64,000 nucleotides of DNA, taken from NCBI RefSeq assembly GCF_003350325.1, contig NZ_QLYZ01000018.1, positions 40,914 through 104,913 of the forward strand. The letters run 5' to 3'. The notes under the pieces are model-generated. The model saw only the letters and a list, made by a program, of their open reading frames with translations, did not search any database and had not been told where the DNA came from. Source of the DNA: Vibrio rhodolitus (GTDB lineage: Bacteria > Pseudomonadota > Gammaproteobacteria > Enterobacterales > Vibrionaceae). Both the position numbers and the translations under genes were made by a program. Positions 35,268-43,778 of the stretch are shown here, piece by piece. Numbering within the stretch: the stretch's first letter is position 1; each line of letters begins with the position of its first letter.

Positions 35268-35939
35268 ATGTTACGACTAACAGACCTATGTAAGGGCTAT
35301 GTAGACGGTGGTGAATTTCACCCAGTTTTACAAGGTGCTGAGTTAACACTATCGCAAGGTCAACAGATCGCATTGATGGGCGAGAGTGGGTCGGGTAAGA
35401 GTACCTTGCTCAACTTGATCGCCGGTTTAGATGTGGTTGATGAAGGTGAAATTGAATTTCCTCATTTTTTGATGAGTAAAGAGTCAGAGAGTAACCGCAC
35501 CGCTTATCGCCGTAACAATATTGGTCTTATCTTCCAGCAATTCAATTTACTACCTACACTGAATATCGCCGACAACATTCGCTTTTGTCGTCAGTTAAAA
35601 GGCTTACCGGAAGATCAAGGCTTATGGCGTCAAATCCTTTCAGCGCTTGATTTAATGCCTTTACTTGGTCGTTACCCGGAAGAAGTCTCAGGTGGTCAGC
35701 AGCAGCGTGCGGCGATTGCTCGCGCGCTGTATATGGAACCAAAACTGCTATTGGCAGATGAACCAACCGGTAGCTTGGATGAGCGTAACGCAGAAGCCGT
35801 TATGCGTCTTCTAACCACGCTTACTCGTCAGTTAGAGTGTACGCTATTGTTGGTTACTCACAGTGAAAAAGTGGCTTTACACATGGAAGGGCGCATCCGT
35901 CTTCAAGGAGGACAGCTGCATGTTATGGCCCGTAGTTAA
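35268..35939 (+). CDS. ABC transporter ATP-binding protein (LolD/AttE-like)
   Basis: A 223-residue ATPase of the MacB/LolD group. Walker A is GESGSGKST (about residues 38-46), the signature is VSGGQQQRAAIARAL and Walker B is LLLADEPTGSLD. It overlaps the permease gene by 20 bases and is followed by an AttH-like lipocalin gene. That trio corresponds to the AttEFGH type of ABC system known from several proteobacteria. Such MacB-like systems are mechanotransmitters acting on envelope substrates. A weak GCGAG site precedes the ATG. Confidence 0.9.
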   Translation: MLRLTDLCKGYVDGGEFHPVLQGAELTLSQGQQIALMGESGSGKSTLLNLIAGLDVVDEGEIEFPHFLMSKESESNRTAYRRNNIGLIFQQFNLLPTLNIADNIRFCRQLKGLPEDQGLWRQILSALDLMPLLGRYPEEVSGGQQQRAAIARALYMEPKLLLADEPTGSLDERNAEAVMRLLTTLTRQLECTLLLVTHSEKVALHMEGRIRLQGGQLHVMARS

Positions 35940-38373
35940 AGCATTACTTGGCCATTACAGACGTTACCCTTTTCAAATCCTTCTTGTCTGGCTCGGTCTT
36001 ACACTTGGCGTATCCTTATTAGTTGGCGTAACCGCGATCAATGAGCATGCGCGTACCAGCTATCAGCATGGTGAGAAACTGTTCTCTAACCCTCTGCCAT
36101 ACCGCATTCGTCCTAAGCATGCTGTTAATCATATTCCGCAGGGTTACTATATTCAATTGCGCCGCGATGGTTATACCCAGTGCGCGCCTTTCAATGCGAT
36201 TAACCTCACCACAGCGAAGAAACTTGATCTAACCTTGGTAGGAATCGATCCGGTCGCCATGTTGTCGATTGAGAAAAATGTCTCTCTCAAAACCATCAAC
36301 TCGCTTGGCATCATGAAAGCGCCATATCCGATTTTGGTTAGCCAAGACTTAGCGAACTATATGCGTTGGCAAGATGGTGGCACCATTCGTTTAGCCGATG
36401 GGCAAGAGCTGGGACCTGTACGCATTGAAAAAGAGAACCGCCTTAACGGTACCCGCATTATTGCCGATATGGCGTTGGTGCGTATGCTGGCGAAAGGCTC
36501 AGGTATTTCTTCTATTGCTTGTGCAGAAATGCCAGAAGAGAAATTGGAACAGCTGAAGCAAAACTTGCCGCATGGTTTGTCTTTAGTGCGCAGCTCGCAA
36601 GCTGAATTAGAGTCATTAACGCAGGCTTTTCACATGAATTTGAGCGCAATGGGGATGATGGCATTCCTAGTGGGCTTGTTTATTTTCTATCAAGCCATGT
36701 CACTCTCATTGACACAGCGCCAACCGCTAGTCGGTATTTTGCGTCAGACTGGCGTTTCAGGTTGGCAATTAACGCAAGCCTTATTGCTTGAGTTGGTCGT
36801 ACTCGTTTTTGTCAGTTGGCTATGCGGCAACGTGTTTGGTATTTTGCTTGCAAACCAGCTTATTCCAAGCGTGTCAGCGAGTTTAGAAGATCTTTATAAC
36901 GCAAATGTTGGTTTGTCGATTCACTGGAGTTTTGCATCGAGCGGTTACAGTTTAGCGATGGCGATGATTGGTGCGTTCGCGTCTTGTGCCTGGCCTTTGG
37001 TACGCTTACTGCGCTCACAGCCGATTCGATTGACTAAGCGTTTATCGCTGCTGCGTTTCACTGGCACCGAGTTTTCGATTCAAGCATTGATTGCTTGCGC
37101 GCTCGCCGTAGCAGCCATTGCTATTTATCAAGCGCCACAATCGCAAGAATCTGGCTTCGCCATCATTGGTTTAATGCTGCTTAGCGTGGCGCTGTTTACG
37201 CCGTTTTTAATTTGGCGCTTGTTTACCAGCTTTAGTTACTCTATGCGCTGGGTAAAAGTGCGCTGGTTCTTTTCGGATGCCGCTGCGAGTATGAGCTATC
37301 GCGGTGTGGCGACGATGGCATTTATGCTGGCGATGGCGGCAAACATCGGTATCGAGACCATGGTTGGTAGTTTCCGCGACACCACCGATAAATGGTTGAG
37401 TCAGCGTTTGGCTGCCGATCTCTACATTCATCCCAACAGCAGTTCTGCTGCGCGTTTGAGCTCTTGGCTTTCTAAACAGCCAGAGGTGAATTCCGTATGG
37501 TGGCGCTGGGAGAAAGAGACCACCACGCCAAAAGGTTCACTACAAATCGTCAGTACAGGTGCGTCGGAAGGTGAGCTAGAAGCGCTGACGGTGAAGTTAG
37601 GTGTGCCGAATTACTGGTACCATTTGCACCACTCGAAAGGCGTGATGGTCAGTGAGTCAATGGCGCTGAAACAGAACATTCGTCCGGGCGATTACATCAA
37701 TCTATATGGTAAAGCAGGACAGGGTTGGCAGGTTGTTGGTGTCTACTATGACTATGGTAACCCTTACAATCAGGTGCTGATGTCACATCGCAATTGGTTA
37801 TATAACTTTGCTGGTAGCGGCACAGTGGCTTTAGGCGCGGTTTTACAAGACGGCGTTAACCCTGAAGGGCTTAAACGTCGTATGGAGTCCGTCTTTAGAT
37901 TAAGCTCTGAACGCATTTTCGATAACGGCAGTATTCATCGACAAGCGATGTATGTATTTGACCGGACATTCTCGATTGCGGACACCCTTGGCAGCATAAC
38001 CTTGGTGATCGCTGTGTTCGGGATCTTCTTCTCAACTGTTGCAGGCGAAGTTGCGCGACAAAGACATATCTCTTTGCTGCGCTGTTTAGGCATGTCTGGT
38101 AAAGAGTTGATCATGATGGGCAGCTTGCAGTTGTTTGTCTTTGGCGCGATTGCAATTATTGTCGCGATGCCATTAGGTTTAGCCTTGGCTCATTTGGTGG
38201 TCGATATTGTCATTAAACAATCATTTGGCTGGACGCTTGAACTGCAATTTATTCCAAATGAATACATGAATACTATCATCTTGGCGATGGCCTCACTTGT
38301 TATAGCAGGTGCAATGCCAGTGCTGCGTTTGGTACGCAATACGCCGATGAAATCTTTAAGAGACGCGTTGTAA
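35920..38373 (+). CDS. ABC transporter permease with two FtsX domains (fused AttF-AttG type)
   Basis: An inner-membrane permease of 817 residues. The ATG at 35920 lies behind CAAGGAGGACAG; a longer in-frame start is rejected. A first helix near residues 17-38 leads into a large periplasmic domain, then three helices around 245-370. A second set around 395-480 and three C-terminal helices repeat the plan, so two FtsX-like halves are joined in one chain. In AttEFGH systems the permease may be two separate proteins (F and G). The C-terminal FtsX motif ARQRHISLLRCLGMSGKEL is clear. The stop abuts the next ATG (TAAATG). Confidence 0.85.
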   Translation: MLWPVVKALLGHYRRYPFQILLVWLGLTLGVSLLVGVTAINEHARTSYQHGEKLFSNPLPYRIRPKHAVNHIPQGYYIQLRRDGYTQCAPFNAINLTTAKKLDLTLVGIDPVAMLSIEKNVSLKTINSLGIMKAPYPILVSQDLANYMRWQDGGTIRLADGQELGPVRIEKENRLNGTRIIADMALVRMLAKGSGISSIACAEMPEEKLEQLKQNLPHGLSLVRSSQAELESLTQAFHMNLSAMGMMAFLVGLFIFYQAMSLSLTQRQPLVGILRQTGVSGWQLTQALLLELVVLVFVSWLCGNVFGILLANQLIPSVSASLEDLYNANVGLSIHWSFASSGYSLAMAMIGAFASCAWPLVRLLRSQPIRLTKRLSLLRFTGTEFSIQALIACALAVAAIAIYQAPQSQESGFAIIGLMLLSVALFTPFLIWRLFTSFSYSMRWVKVRWFFSDAAASMSYRGVATMAFMLAMAANIGIETMVGSFRDTTDKWLSQRLAADLYIHPNSSSAARLSSWLSKQPEVNSVWWRWEKETTTPKGSLQIVSTGASEGELEALTVKLGVPNYWYHLHHSKGVMVSESMALKQNIRPGDYINLYGKAGQGWQVVGVYYDYGNPYNQVLMSHRNWLYNFAGSGTVALGAVLQDGVNPEGLKRRMESVFRLSSERIFDNGSIHRQAMYVFDRTFSIADTLGSITLVIAVFGIFFSTVAGEVARQRHISLLRCLGMSGKELIMMGSLQLFVFGAIAIIVAMPLGLALAHLVVDIVIKQSFGWTLELQFIPNEYMNTIILAMASLVIAGAMPVLRLVRNTPMKSLRDAL

Positions 38374-39510
38374 ATGAAGCGAAAGCCAACCAAAAAATCT
38401 TACACAAAACGCTTGCTAGTTGTGGCAGCGGTGGTTTTGGTGCTTGCGCTGACGCTCTTTAACAGCGGCATTGGGCAAAATGATCGTTTGCATGTTAACA
38501 CTATTGATACGCAGGCGAACTTGCTGTTCAACCAGAAGACCAAAGAGTTTACCCCAGTTTCACCGGATAAACCGGTTGCGATCCCTCGTGACATTCCTTT
38601 AGACCCGAGTTTCCAACATGGTTGGTGGCACTTTTTCGCCAACGTGAAAGACGAGCAGGGCGTGCGTTACGGCATTCAGTGGAGTTTTTTCCGTATCTCG
38701 AAAAATCCACAAGAAGTTCCAGGCTGGCAAAATTCTCAGTTGTTTTTGTCTCACATCGTCGTGTCTAACGATCACAAAGTATGGCGTGAGCAGCGTATCG
38801 CGCGCGGCGGAATTGGACAAGCTGGAGTGGAAAAAGCCCCTTTCAAAGTCTGGATTGATAACTGGTCTTGGAGCTCACTTGGTCGCACACCATTTCCCGG
38901 ACAGCTGCAAGTTGAGACCGATAAACTGGCGTTGACTCTCGATAGCGTGGCGCTAGGCCCGTATGTTCTGCCAGGAAATAAAGGCTATATCAGCAAAGGT
39001 GAACACAATAAACTGGCGTCGCATAATCTCACCGCACCTTTTATTCAGGTGGCGGGTAAACTGACGTTAGATGGTAACAAGTCGCTAGAAATTGAAGGCG
39101 AAGCTTGGATGAGCAAAGAGTGGGGCAGTGGTCTGCTTGATGTGACGCAAAGAGGCTGGGATTGGTTTGTATTCCATCTTGATCATCAAACCACTTTGTC
39201 GATTCATCATTACCGCTACCATGATGCGCCCGACCATGTTGTTGCGACAATGTCGACCAGTTCTGGCAAGGTTATCTCGATCCCGCAATCAGACATCATT
39301 ATCACACCAGTAAAAACCAGTGTGTTAGCCGGACAAAAACAAATTCCACTTAATTGGTTGATCAGTATTCCTAAGCATGGGATCAATTTGAATACCCAAG
39401 TTCAAAACGCAAACATGTGGCTACCGTTTGTTTTACCTTACTGGGAAGGTCCGATTTCGACCACTGGCAGCCATAAAAGTTTTGGTTTTATGCAGTTAGC
39501 GGGTTACTAA
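38374..39510 (+). CDS. AttH-like lipocalin (CrtC family) envelope protein
   Basis: A 378-residue protein with one N-terminal membrane anchor or signal (residues about 12-30) and a double lipocalin-like domain. HGWWHFFANVKDEQG, RYGIQWSFFRI and the later GEAWMSKEWGSGLLD are hallmarks of the AttH/CrtC (hydroxyneurosporene-synthase-like) family. It begins immediately after the permease stop, so it is translated from the same message. AttH proteins are thought to hold a hydrophobic substrate in the periplasm for the ABC partner. Carotenoid hydratase activity is unlikely, since no carotenoid genes are near. Confidence 0.82.
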   Translation: MKRKPTKKSYTKRLLVVAAVVLVLALTLFNSGIGQNDRLHVNTIDTQANLLFNQKTKEFTPVSPDKPVAIPRDIPLDPSFQHGWWHFFANVKDEQGVRYGIQWSFFRISKNPQEVPGWQNSQLFLSHIVVSNDHKVWREQRIARGGIGQAGVEKAPFKVWIDNWSWSSLGRTPFPGQLQVETDKLALTLDSVALGPYVLPGNKGYISKGEHNKLASHNLTAPFIQVAGKLTLDGNKSLEIEGEAWMSKEWGSGLLDVTQRGWDWFVFHLDHQTTLSIHHYRYHDAPDHVVATMSTSSGKVISIPQSDIIITPVKTSVLAGQKQIPLNWLISIPKHGINLNTQVQNANMWLPFVLPYWEGPISTTGSHKSFGFMQLAGY

Positions 39511-39813
39511 CCAAGACTTGCAAATCTCACATTGTGAGAATTTCACTATGTAATCCATTTGTGAAATATTTCTATGTTTCCTATCCTTTGAACAGATAAT
39601 ATCAAGTAAAACTGTTGTATAGCAGGGAGTTGTAGCACGTTAACACTTTTAACTAAAATAGAATGCTAAGGAATATGCGTTCAATTTGCTCGTTTGTTTC
39701 GGAATTTCCGATGTATAAACTCCAAACAAGCGATTTTTACAAATTTAAGGATAGCTATACACTCAAAGTTATTCTTCGTTAATCGTTAAGATAATAAATA
39801 TAAGGACGATCAC
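39511..39813. other. nhaA upstream region
   Basis: About 300 bases without a gene. Two short inverted repeats occur near the left end: CTCAC/GTGAG (39526-39538) and ATTTCAC/GTGAAAT (39540-39567). They may end the ABC operon or bind a regulator. The rest is A/T-rich and should contain the nhaA promoter. No known operator was recognised. Confidence 0.4.
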
Positions 39814-40959
39814 ATGAGTGATATCATTCGCGACTTCTTTAAGATGGAATCAGCAGGAGGCGTGTTGTTGGTCATTGCTGCAGCAATTGCAATGACTATT
39901 GCTAATTCACCATTAAACGAAACCTATCAAGCATTTTTGCATAGCTATGTGCTTGGCATGTCGGTATCCCACTGGATCAACGACGGCTTGATGGCGATCT
40001 TCTTTTTGTTGATTGGTTTGGAAGTTAAACGTGAACTGCTTGAAGGCGCGTTGAAATCTCGAGAAACCGCAATCTTCCCAGCGATCGCTGCTGTAGGCGG
40101 TATGCTAGCACCAGCATTAGTCTACTTGGCATTTAACTTTAATGACCCAATGGCGATCCAAGGCTGGGCGATTCCCGCTGCAACAGACATTGCTTTTGCG
40201 CTAGGTATTATGGCGCTGCTTGGCAGCCGCGTGCCAGTGAGCTTGAAAGTCTTCCTGCTTGCTTTGGCTATTATTGATGACCTAGGCGTTGTTGTTATTA
40301 TCGCTCTGTTCTATTCGGGTGATCTATCAACCACAGCATTGGCAATTGGTTTTGCCATGACAGCTGCCCTGTTTATCTTGAACTCGCGTAAAGTGACCAA
40401 ACTCCTACCATACATGATTGTGGGTGCGATTCTTTGGGTAGCAGTGCTTAAGTCAGGCGTTCACGCAACGCTTGCTGGTGTTGTGATTGGTTTTGCTATT
40501 CCACTTAAAGGTAAGAAAGGTGAGCATTCTCCGCTTAAACATATGGAGCATGCGCTACACCCATACGTAGCCTTCGGTATTCTTCCTCTATTTGCATTTG
40601 CTAACGCAGGTATCTCACTGGAAGGTGTATCGATGGAAGGTCTAACTTCTATGCTGCCGCTTGGTATTGCACTGGGTCTGTTAGTGGGTAAGCCACTGGG
40701 TATCTTCAGCTTCAGTTGGGTGGCCGTTAAGTCGGGTATTGCCAAGCTCCCTGAAGGGATCACCATGTTCCACATCTTCGCGGTTTCTGTGTTGTGTGGT
40801 ATCGGCTTTACCATGTCGATCTTTATCTCATCGCTAGCATTTGGTCAGACAAACGTTGAGTTTGATACCTATGCGCGCTTGGGTATCTTGATGGGGTCAA
40901 CGACTGCTGCGATTCTAGGTTACTTCTTGCTGCATATATCGTTGCCGAAAAACAAGTAA
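39814..40959 (+). CDS. nhaA: Na+/H+ antiporter NhaA
   Basis: A 381-residue inner-membrane antiporter that exports sodium for protons and sets pH and salt tolerance. The opening [20 protein letters not shown], the region [17 protein letters not shown], and [18 protein letters not shown] with the two adjacent ion-binding aspartates are diagnostic. [15 protein letters not shown] lies near the end. Length agrees with the family. AAGGACGATCAC precedes the ATG. It is a single gene closed by a strong bidirectional terminator. Confidence 0.96.
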   Translation: MSDIIRDFFKMESAGGVLLVIAAAIAMTIANSPLNETYQAFLHSYVLGMSVSHWINDGLMAIFFLLIGLEVKRELLEGALKSRETAIFPAIAAVGGMLAPALVYLAFNFNDPMAIQGWAIPAATDIAFALGIMALLGSRVPVSLKVFLLALAIIDDLGVVVIIALFYSGDLSTTALAIGFAMTAALFILNSRKVTKLLPYMIVGAILWVAVLKSGVHATLAGVVIGFAIPLKGKKGEHSPLKHMEHALHPYVAFGILPLFAFANAGISLEGVSMEGLTSMLPLGIALGLLVGKPLGIFSFSWVAVKSGIAKLPEGITMFHIFAVSVLCGIGFTMSIFISSLAFGQTNVEFDTYARLGILMGSTTAAILGYFLLHISLPKNK

Positions 40960-40989
40960 TCGAAAGACATTCAATCAATGTGAAAATAA

Positions 40990-41023
40990 AAAACGCCTCG
41001 GTTCAACCGAGGCGTTTTGTTTT
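40990..41023. terminator. Bidirectional terminator between nhaA and the OmpA-like gene
   Basis: AAAACGCCTCGG and CCGAGGCGTTTT form a 12-bp stem around TTCAA, with T-runs on both strands. It serves the convergent nhaA and TolC-OmpA units. Confidence 0.92.
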
Positions 41024-41075
41024 TCTATACATAGTGTTGGGATTCGCAGTTTCGATATAAACAAAGTCTTGAGCG

Positions 41076-41699
41076 TTATTTCTCGATAATGCTGAAGATA
41101 GTCCACTCCTTAACTGGCTCTTCGTCATAACCGACAACCGTAGCTGTGACCTTACGGTTTTTCGCGTGAGACAGCTCGTCGTCGCCACTCGCTTCTAGAT
41201 TGGTTTCACCATAGCCCACAATAGTGACCCTATCTGGAGTTATACCGTTGCCCAGTAATTCTTGCTCGACCGCTACCGCGCGACGTTTAGAAAGCGCGAG
41301 ATTGTACTCAGGTGAACCCACTGCACTAGCGTAGCCTTGCACTTCAATAGCGGTTTCAGGGAAACGCTTGAGGAAATCAGACATATTGCGAATTTGCGTC
41401 TCAAATACGGGTTCTATTGTGGAAGAATCATTGGCAAAGAGGATTCTTAACTGCATTTCATCTTCGGTTTCTACGATAATTCCGCACCCATCGTTATCAA
41501 TTAGCGAACCCTCAGGAGTGCTGATACACAGGTCACGAGCGTTAACGACGCCATCACTATCGTCATCAATAAGATCTGCTATCTGTTCGGCTACTGGCGT
41601 TTCTATGTATTCATACTCATCATTCTCCTCTTCAGCGAAAGCTAAGGAGGTGACTGACATCGCCAATAAAAGTGGTATTAAGCTTTGTGATTTGTTCAT
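41076..41699 (-). CDS. OmpA-family lipoprotein-like/outer-membrane protein with Ca-binding repeat
   Basis: A 207-residue exported protein. A signal peptide ends near SLAFAEEE. It is followed by a short thrombospondin type-3-like calcium loop (DDDSDGVVNARDLC) and a C-terminal OmpA peptidoglycan-binding domain (EVQGYASAVGSPEYNLALSKRRA, VTIVGYGETN). The lipobox cysteine is absent, so despite small size it is not an obvious lipoprotein. Its ATG overlaps the stop of the TolC-type gene by one base. Similar TolC-OmpA pairs accompany type I secreted giant adhesins such as FrhA in V. cholerae. No such adhesin is in this window. Confidence 0.85.
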   Translation of the reverse strand: MNKSQSLIPLLLAMSVTSLAFAEEENDEYEYIETPVAEQIADLIDDDSDGVVNARDLCISTPEGSLIDNDGCGIIVETEDEMQLRILFANDSSTIEPVFETQIRNMSDFLKRFPETAIEVQGYASAVGSPEYNLALSKRRAVAVEQELLGNGITPDRVTIVGYGETNLEASGDDELSHAKNRKVTATVVGYDEEPVKEWTIFSIIEK

Positions 41700-43009
41700 T
41701 AGTAGTCCACCTTCTCAGTCCATTCTGTAGGGATTTCAACTAACAGCGCATCGAGCAAGTTGCCCGTGGCGTTCATCACACGATATTTTGCGTACTGTTC
41801 AGCGTAGTGAGCATCTAGGTAGTCTTTTCGTGCTTGGAACAGCTCATTCTCTGTGTTGAGTAGATCAAGTAGCGTTCGTTTACCGATACGATATTGCTTT
41901 TCATAGGCAATAACGGTTTCTGATGCTGAATCAACGTGGTCCGCTAGAAAGTTCTTTTGCTGCAAGGTTAAATCAAGCGCACTCCATGATAGGCGCAGAC
42001 TTTCTTCAACTTGACGATAAGTGTTATCACGCAAGTCTTTGGCTTTGTTGAGTTGGTAAGCAGCACGTTCTGACAAGTCACTATCACTGCCACCGTTATA
42101 AAGGTTATAGCGCAGTCTCAGCATGGCTAATGTCTCTTCGCTGCGACCCTCATCGCCACCGGCATCATCTCGCCAAGACTGACTCGCTTCGATAGAAAGG
42201 GTTGGGTAGAAGTTGCCTTTTGACTGCTTATATTGATAGCGTGCGGCATCGACATCGACTTTCGCCACCTTGATCACTGGGTGTTTCTCGTATGCTTCGT
42301 CAATCGCTTCGGTCAGAGACAGGGGCAGTTTGGAAATGTCTGCTCTTGGGTAAGTTAAGCCTAGTGGCTCTTGTCCAACGAGACGGCGAAACTGAGTGTG
42401 AGTGTCGATAAGGTTGTTTTGCGCCGCAAGCAGATTACCATGCGCTTTCGCGATACGCGCTTCGACTTGAGTAACATCAGCTGTGGAGCCAATACCAGAA
42501 TCGGCACGCTTTTTAATGTCGCGGTAGATTTCTTTGTGCACCGCGAGGTTGCTTTCCGATAGGGCAAGCACTTCGGTGGCCTTTACGGCATCAAGATAGA
42601 CTTGGGTGACCTGCAATGCCATGTCTGACGCATCAGAGATAAGTTGCAGTCTTATCGATTCGGCATCAGCGCCGGTGCGGCTAATGTCATTAATGGTGGC
42701 GTTACCGTCCCAGATTAGCTGAGTGAGGCTTAACGTCGCTTCCTTTCGGGTTAGGTCTGTATCGTCTCGTCCGGTCGAATCGGCAGGATCAATGCCCTCG
42801 TAACCGATACCCGCATCTAAGTCGATGCTGGGAAGATAAGCACCACCGGCAGCATCATGCTCTTTAACCGCGCTTTGGTATTCATTATAAGACTGCTTTA
42901 TCTCTGGATTATTTTTCAAAGTAATCGCAACAGCCTGCTCTAATGTCTGAGCATTCAGATAATTACTAGCTAACAGACCGCCAACCAGTATTGTCGTTGT
43001 TATTCTCAC
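41699..43009 (-). CDS. TolC-family outer-membrane channel protein (type I secretion type)
   Basis: A 436-residue exported protein with a signal peptide (cleavage near NYLNAQ) and two repeats of the outer-membrane efflux protein domain, rich in long helices (AVAITLKNNPEIKQSYNEYQ; IGKRTLLDLLNTENELFQA). The last motif is typical of AggA/LapE-like channels used in type I secretion. The start is a GTG behind GGGAGAGTATC. It is translationally coupled to the OmpA-like gene. No membrane-fusion protein or ABC exporter gene is adjacent. Confidence 0.88.
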   Translation of the reverse strand: MRITTTILVGGLLASNYLNAQTLEQAVAITLKNNPEIKQSYNEYQSAVKEHDAAGGAYLPSIDLDAGIGYEGIDPADSTGRDDTDLTRKEATLSLTQLIWDGNATINDISRTGADAESIRLQLISDASDMALQVTQVYLDAVKATEVLALSESNLAVHKEIYRDIKKRADSGIGSTADVTQVEARIAKAHGNLLAAQNNLIDTHTQFRRLVGQEPLGLTYPRADISKLPLSLTEAIDEAYEKHPVIKVAKVDVDAARYQYKQSKGNFYPTLSIEASQSWRDDAGGDEGRSEETLAMLRLRYNLYNGGSDSDLSERAAYQLNKAKDLRDNTYRQVEESLRLSWSALDLTLQQKNFLADHVDSASETVIAYEKQYRIGKRTLLDLLNTENELFQARKDYLDAHYAEQYAKYRVMNATGNLLDALLVEIPTEWTEKVDY

Positions 43010-43332
43010 GATACTCTCCCTATGCGATGCAAATTGACAAGAGACGGATGTTTTTGGTTTGGGTAAATAGATGTATTACTTAACTAAAGACTAGTTGAGG
43101 GTTTTGAAAAGTAGAAATTTTAAAGTACTAAAAATGAGAAAATTAAATGACTTGTAACTCAACAATGAAGTTTGTAGCCAGCAAATGCGATTTAGTGGTG
43201 TTAATCACTTGCCACACTCAAAACGTGCGCCAGTGCTTTGAGACTGAGTAAAGCCAGTGCGCAACACGGCTCTGGGGTGTATTAACAATTTAGATGGTGT
43301 TGCATATTTAAATCGGTGGTGAATATTACAGT
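43010..43332. other. Upstream region of the TolC-OmpA unit
   Basis: A/T-rich intergenic DNA expected to hold the promoter of the minus-strand TolC gene. A direct repeat of GCCAGTGC occurs near 43228-43260. No gene was recognised. Confidence 0.45.
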
Positions 43333-43365
43333 TATTGGTGTGATGATTAATAATGAACACCAATA
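43333..43365. promoter_or_regulatory. Operator-like 9-bp inverted repeat
   Basis: TATTGGTGT and ACACCAATA are perfect inverted repeats separated by 15 bases. There is no T-run, so a protein-binding site is more likely than a terminator. It lies between the TolC unit and the norspermidine operon and could act on either. Confidence 0.5.
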
Positions 43366-43429
43366 TTGTTAGAATTGTGAAAAACCATTGCCAATAAATG
43401 TCTATTTATGATAATTTCGCGCGCAATCT

Positions 43430-43778
43430 CGGAGATAATTCTGGGGGATACGCGAGTGAGCATTCGGGCTGAGTGATCACTCGTAGGGTAGGTATCGATA
43501 AATCCTTTATCGATAGACGGGATACTGATGTCGCGGCGGCGACATGTGAATGGGAAACCCAACATTGAAACCACATAACTTACACACACAAATCAGCTTT
43601 GTTCTACCAAAATGCCCTGTGCTTCAAAACAGCAGCATTACTGAGCCTTGATCCCTCTTTTTGACATGTAACCCATCAGTTTGATGGGACGGATTTCGCA
43701 CGCCTGTCGTATGCGAAAGCACTGTTATATCTTGCTTACTGGCAGGTGATCGAGAGGTTACATTTCAAGGGAATAATC
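43430..43778 (+). other. Hairpin-rich candidate leader of the norspermidine operon
   Basis: Six hairpins stand in series on the plus strand before the first operon gene: CGAGTGA/TCACTCG (43453-43483), TATCGATAAA/TTTATCGATA (43493-43515), ATGTCGC/GCGACAT (43528-43545), TGGG/CCCA (43551-43561), CCCATCA/TGATGGG (43672-43688) and TTTCGCA/TGCGAAA (43694-43718). None has a terminator T-run. The density of exact stems suggests a structured 5' untranslated RNA or several protein-binding sites. I recognise no known riboswitch class. An 80-codon GTG-started minus-strand frame overlaps (43347-43589). Confidence 0.5.

Noticed and set aside
38374..39510. Carotenoid hydratase (CrtC)
   Set aside because: The gene belongs to an ABC operon of AttEFGH type and no carotenoid genes are present.
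43430..43570. Lysine riboswitch or hammerhead ribozyme
   Set aside because: CTGATG and GAAAC occur, but the hammerhead core spacing does not fit, and no lysine riboswitch core (GAGGTGC-like) is present.
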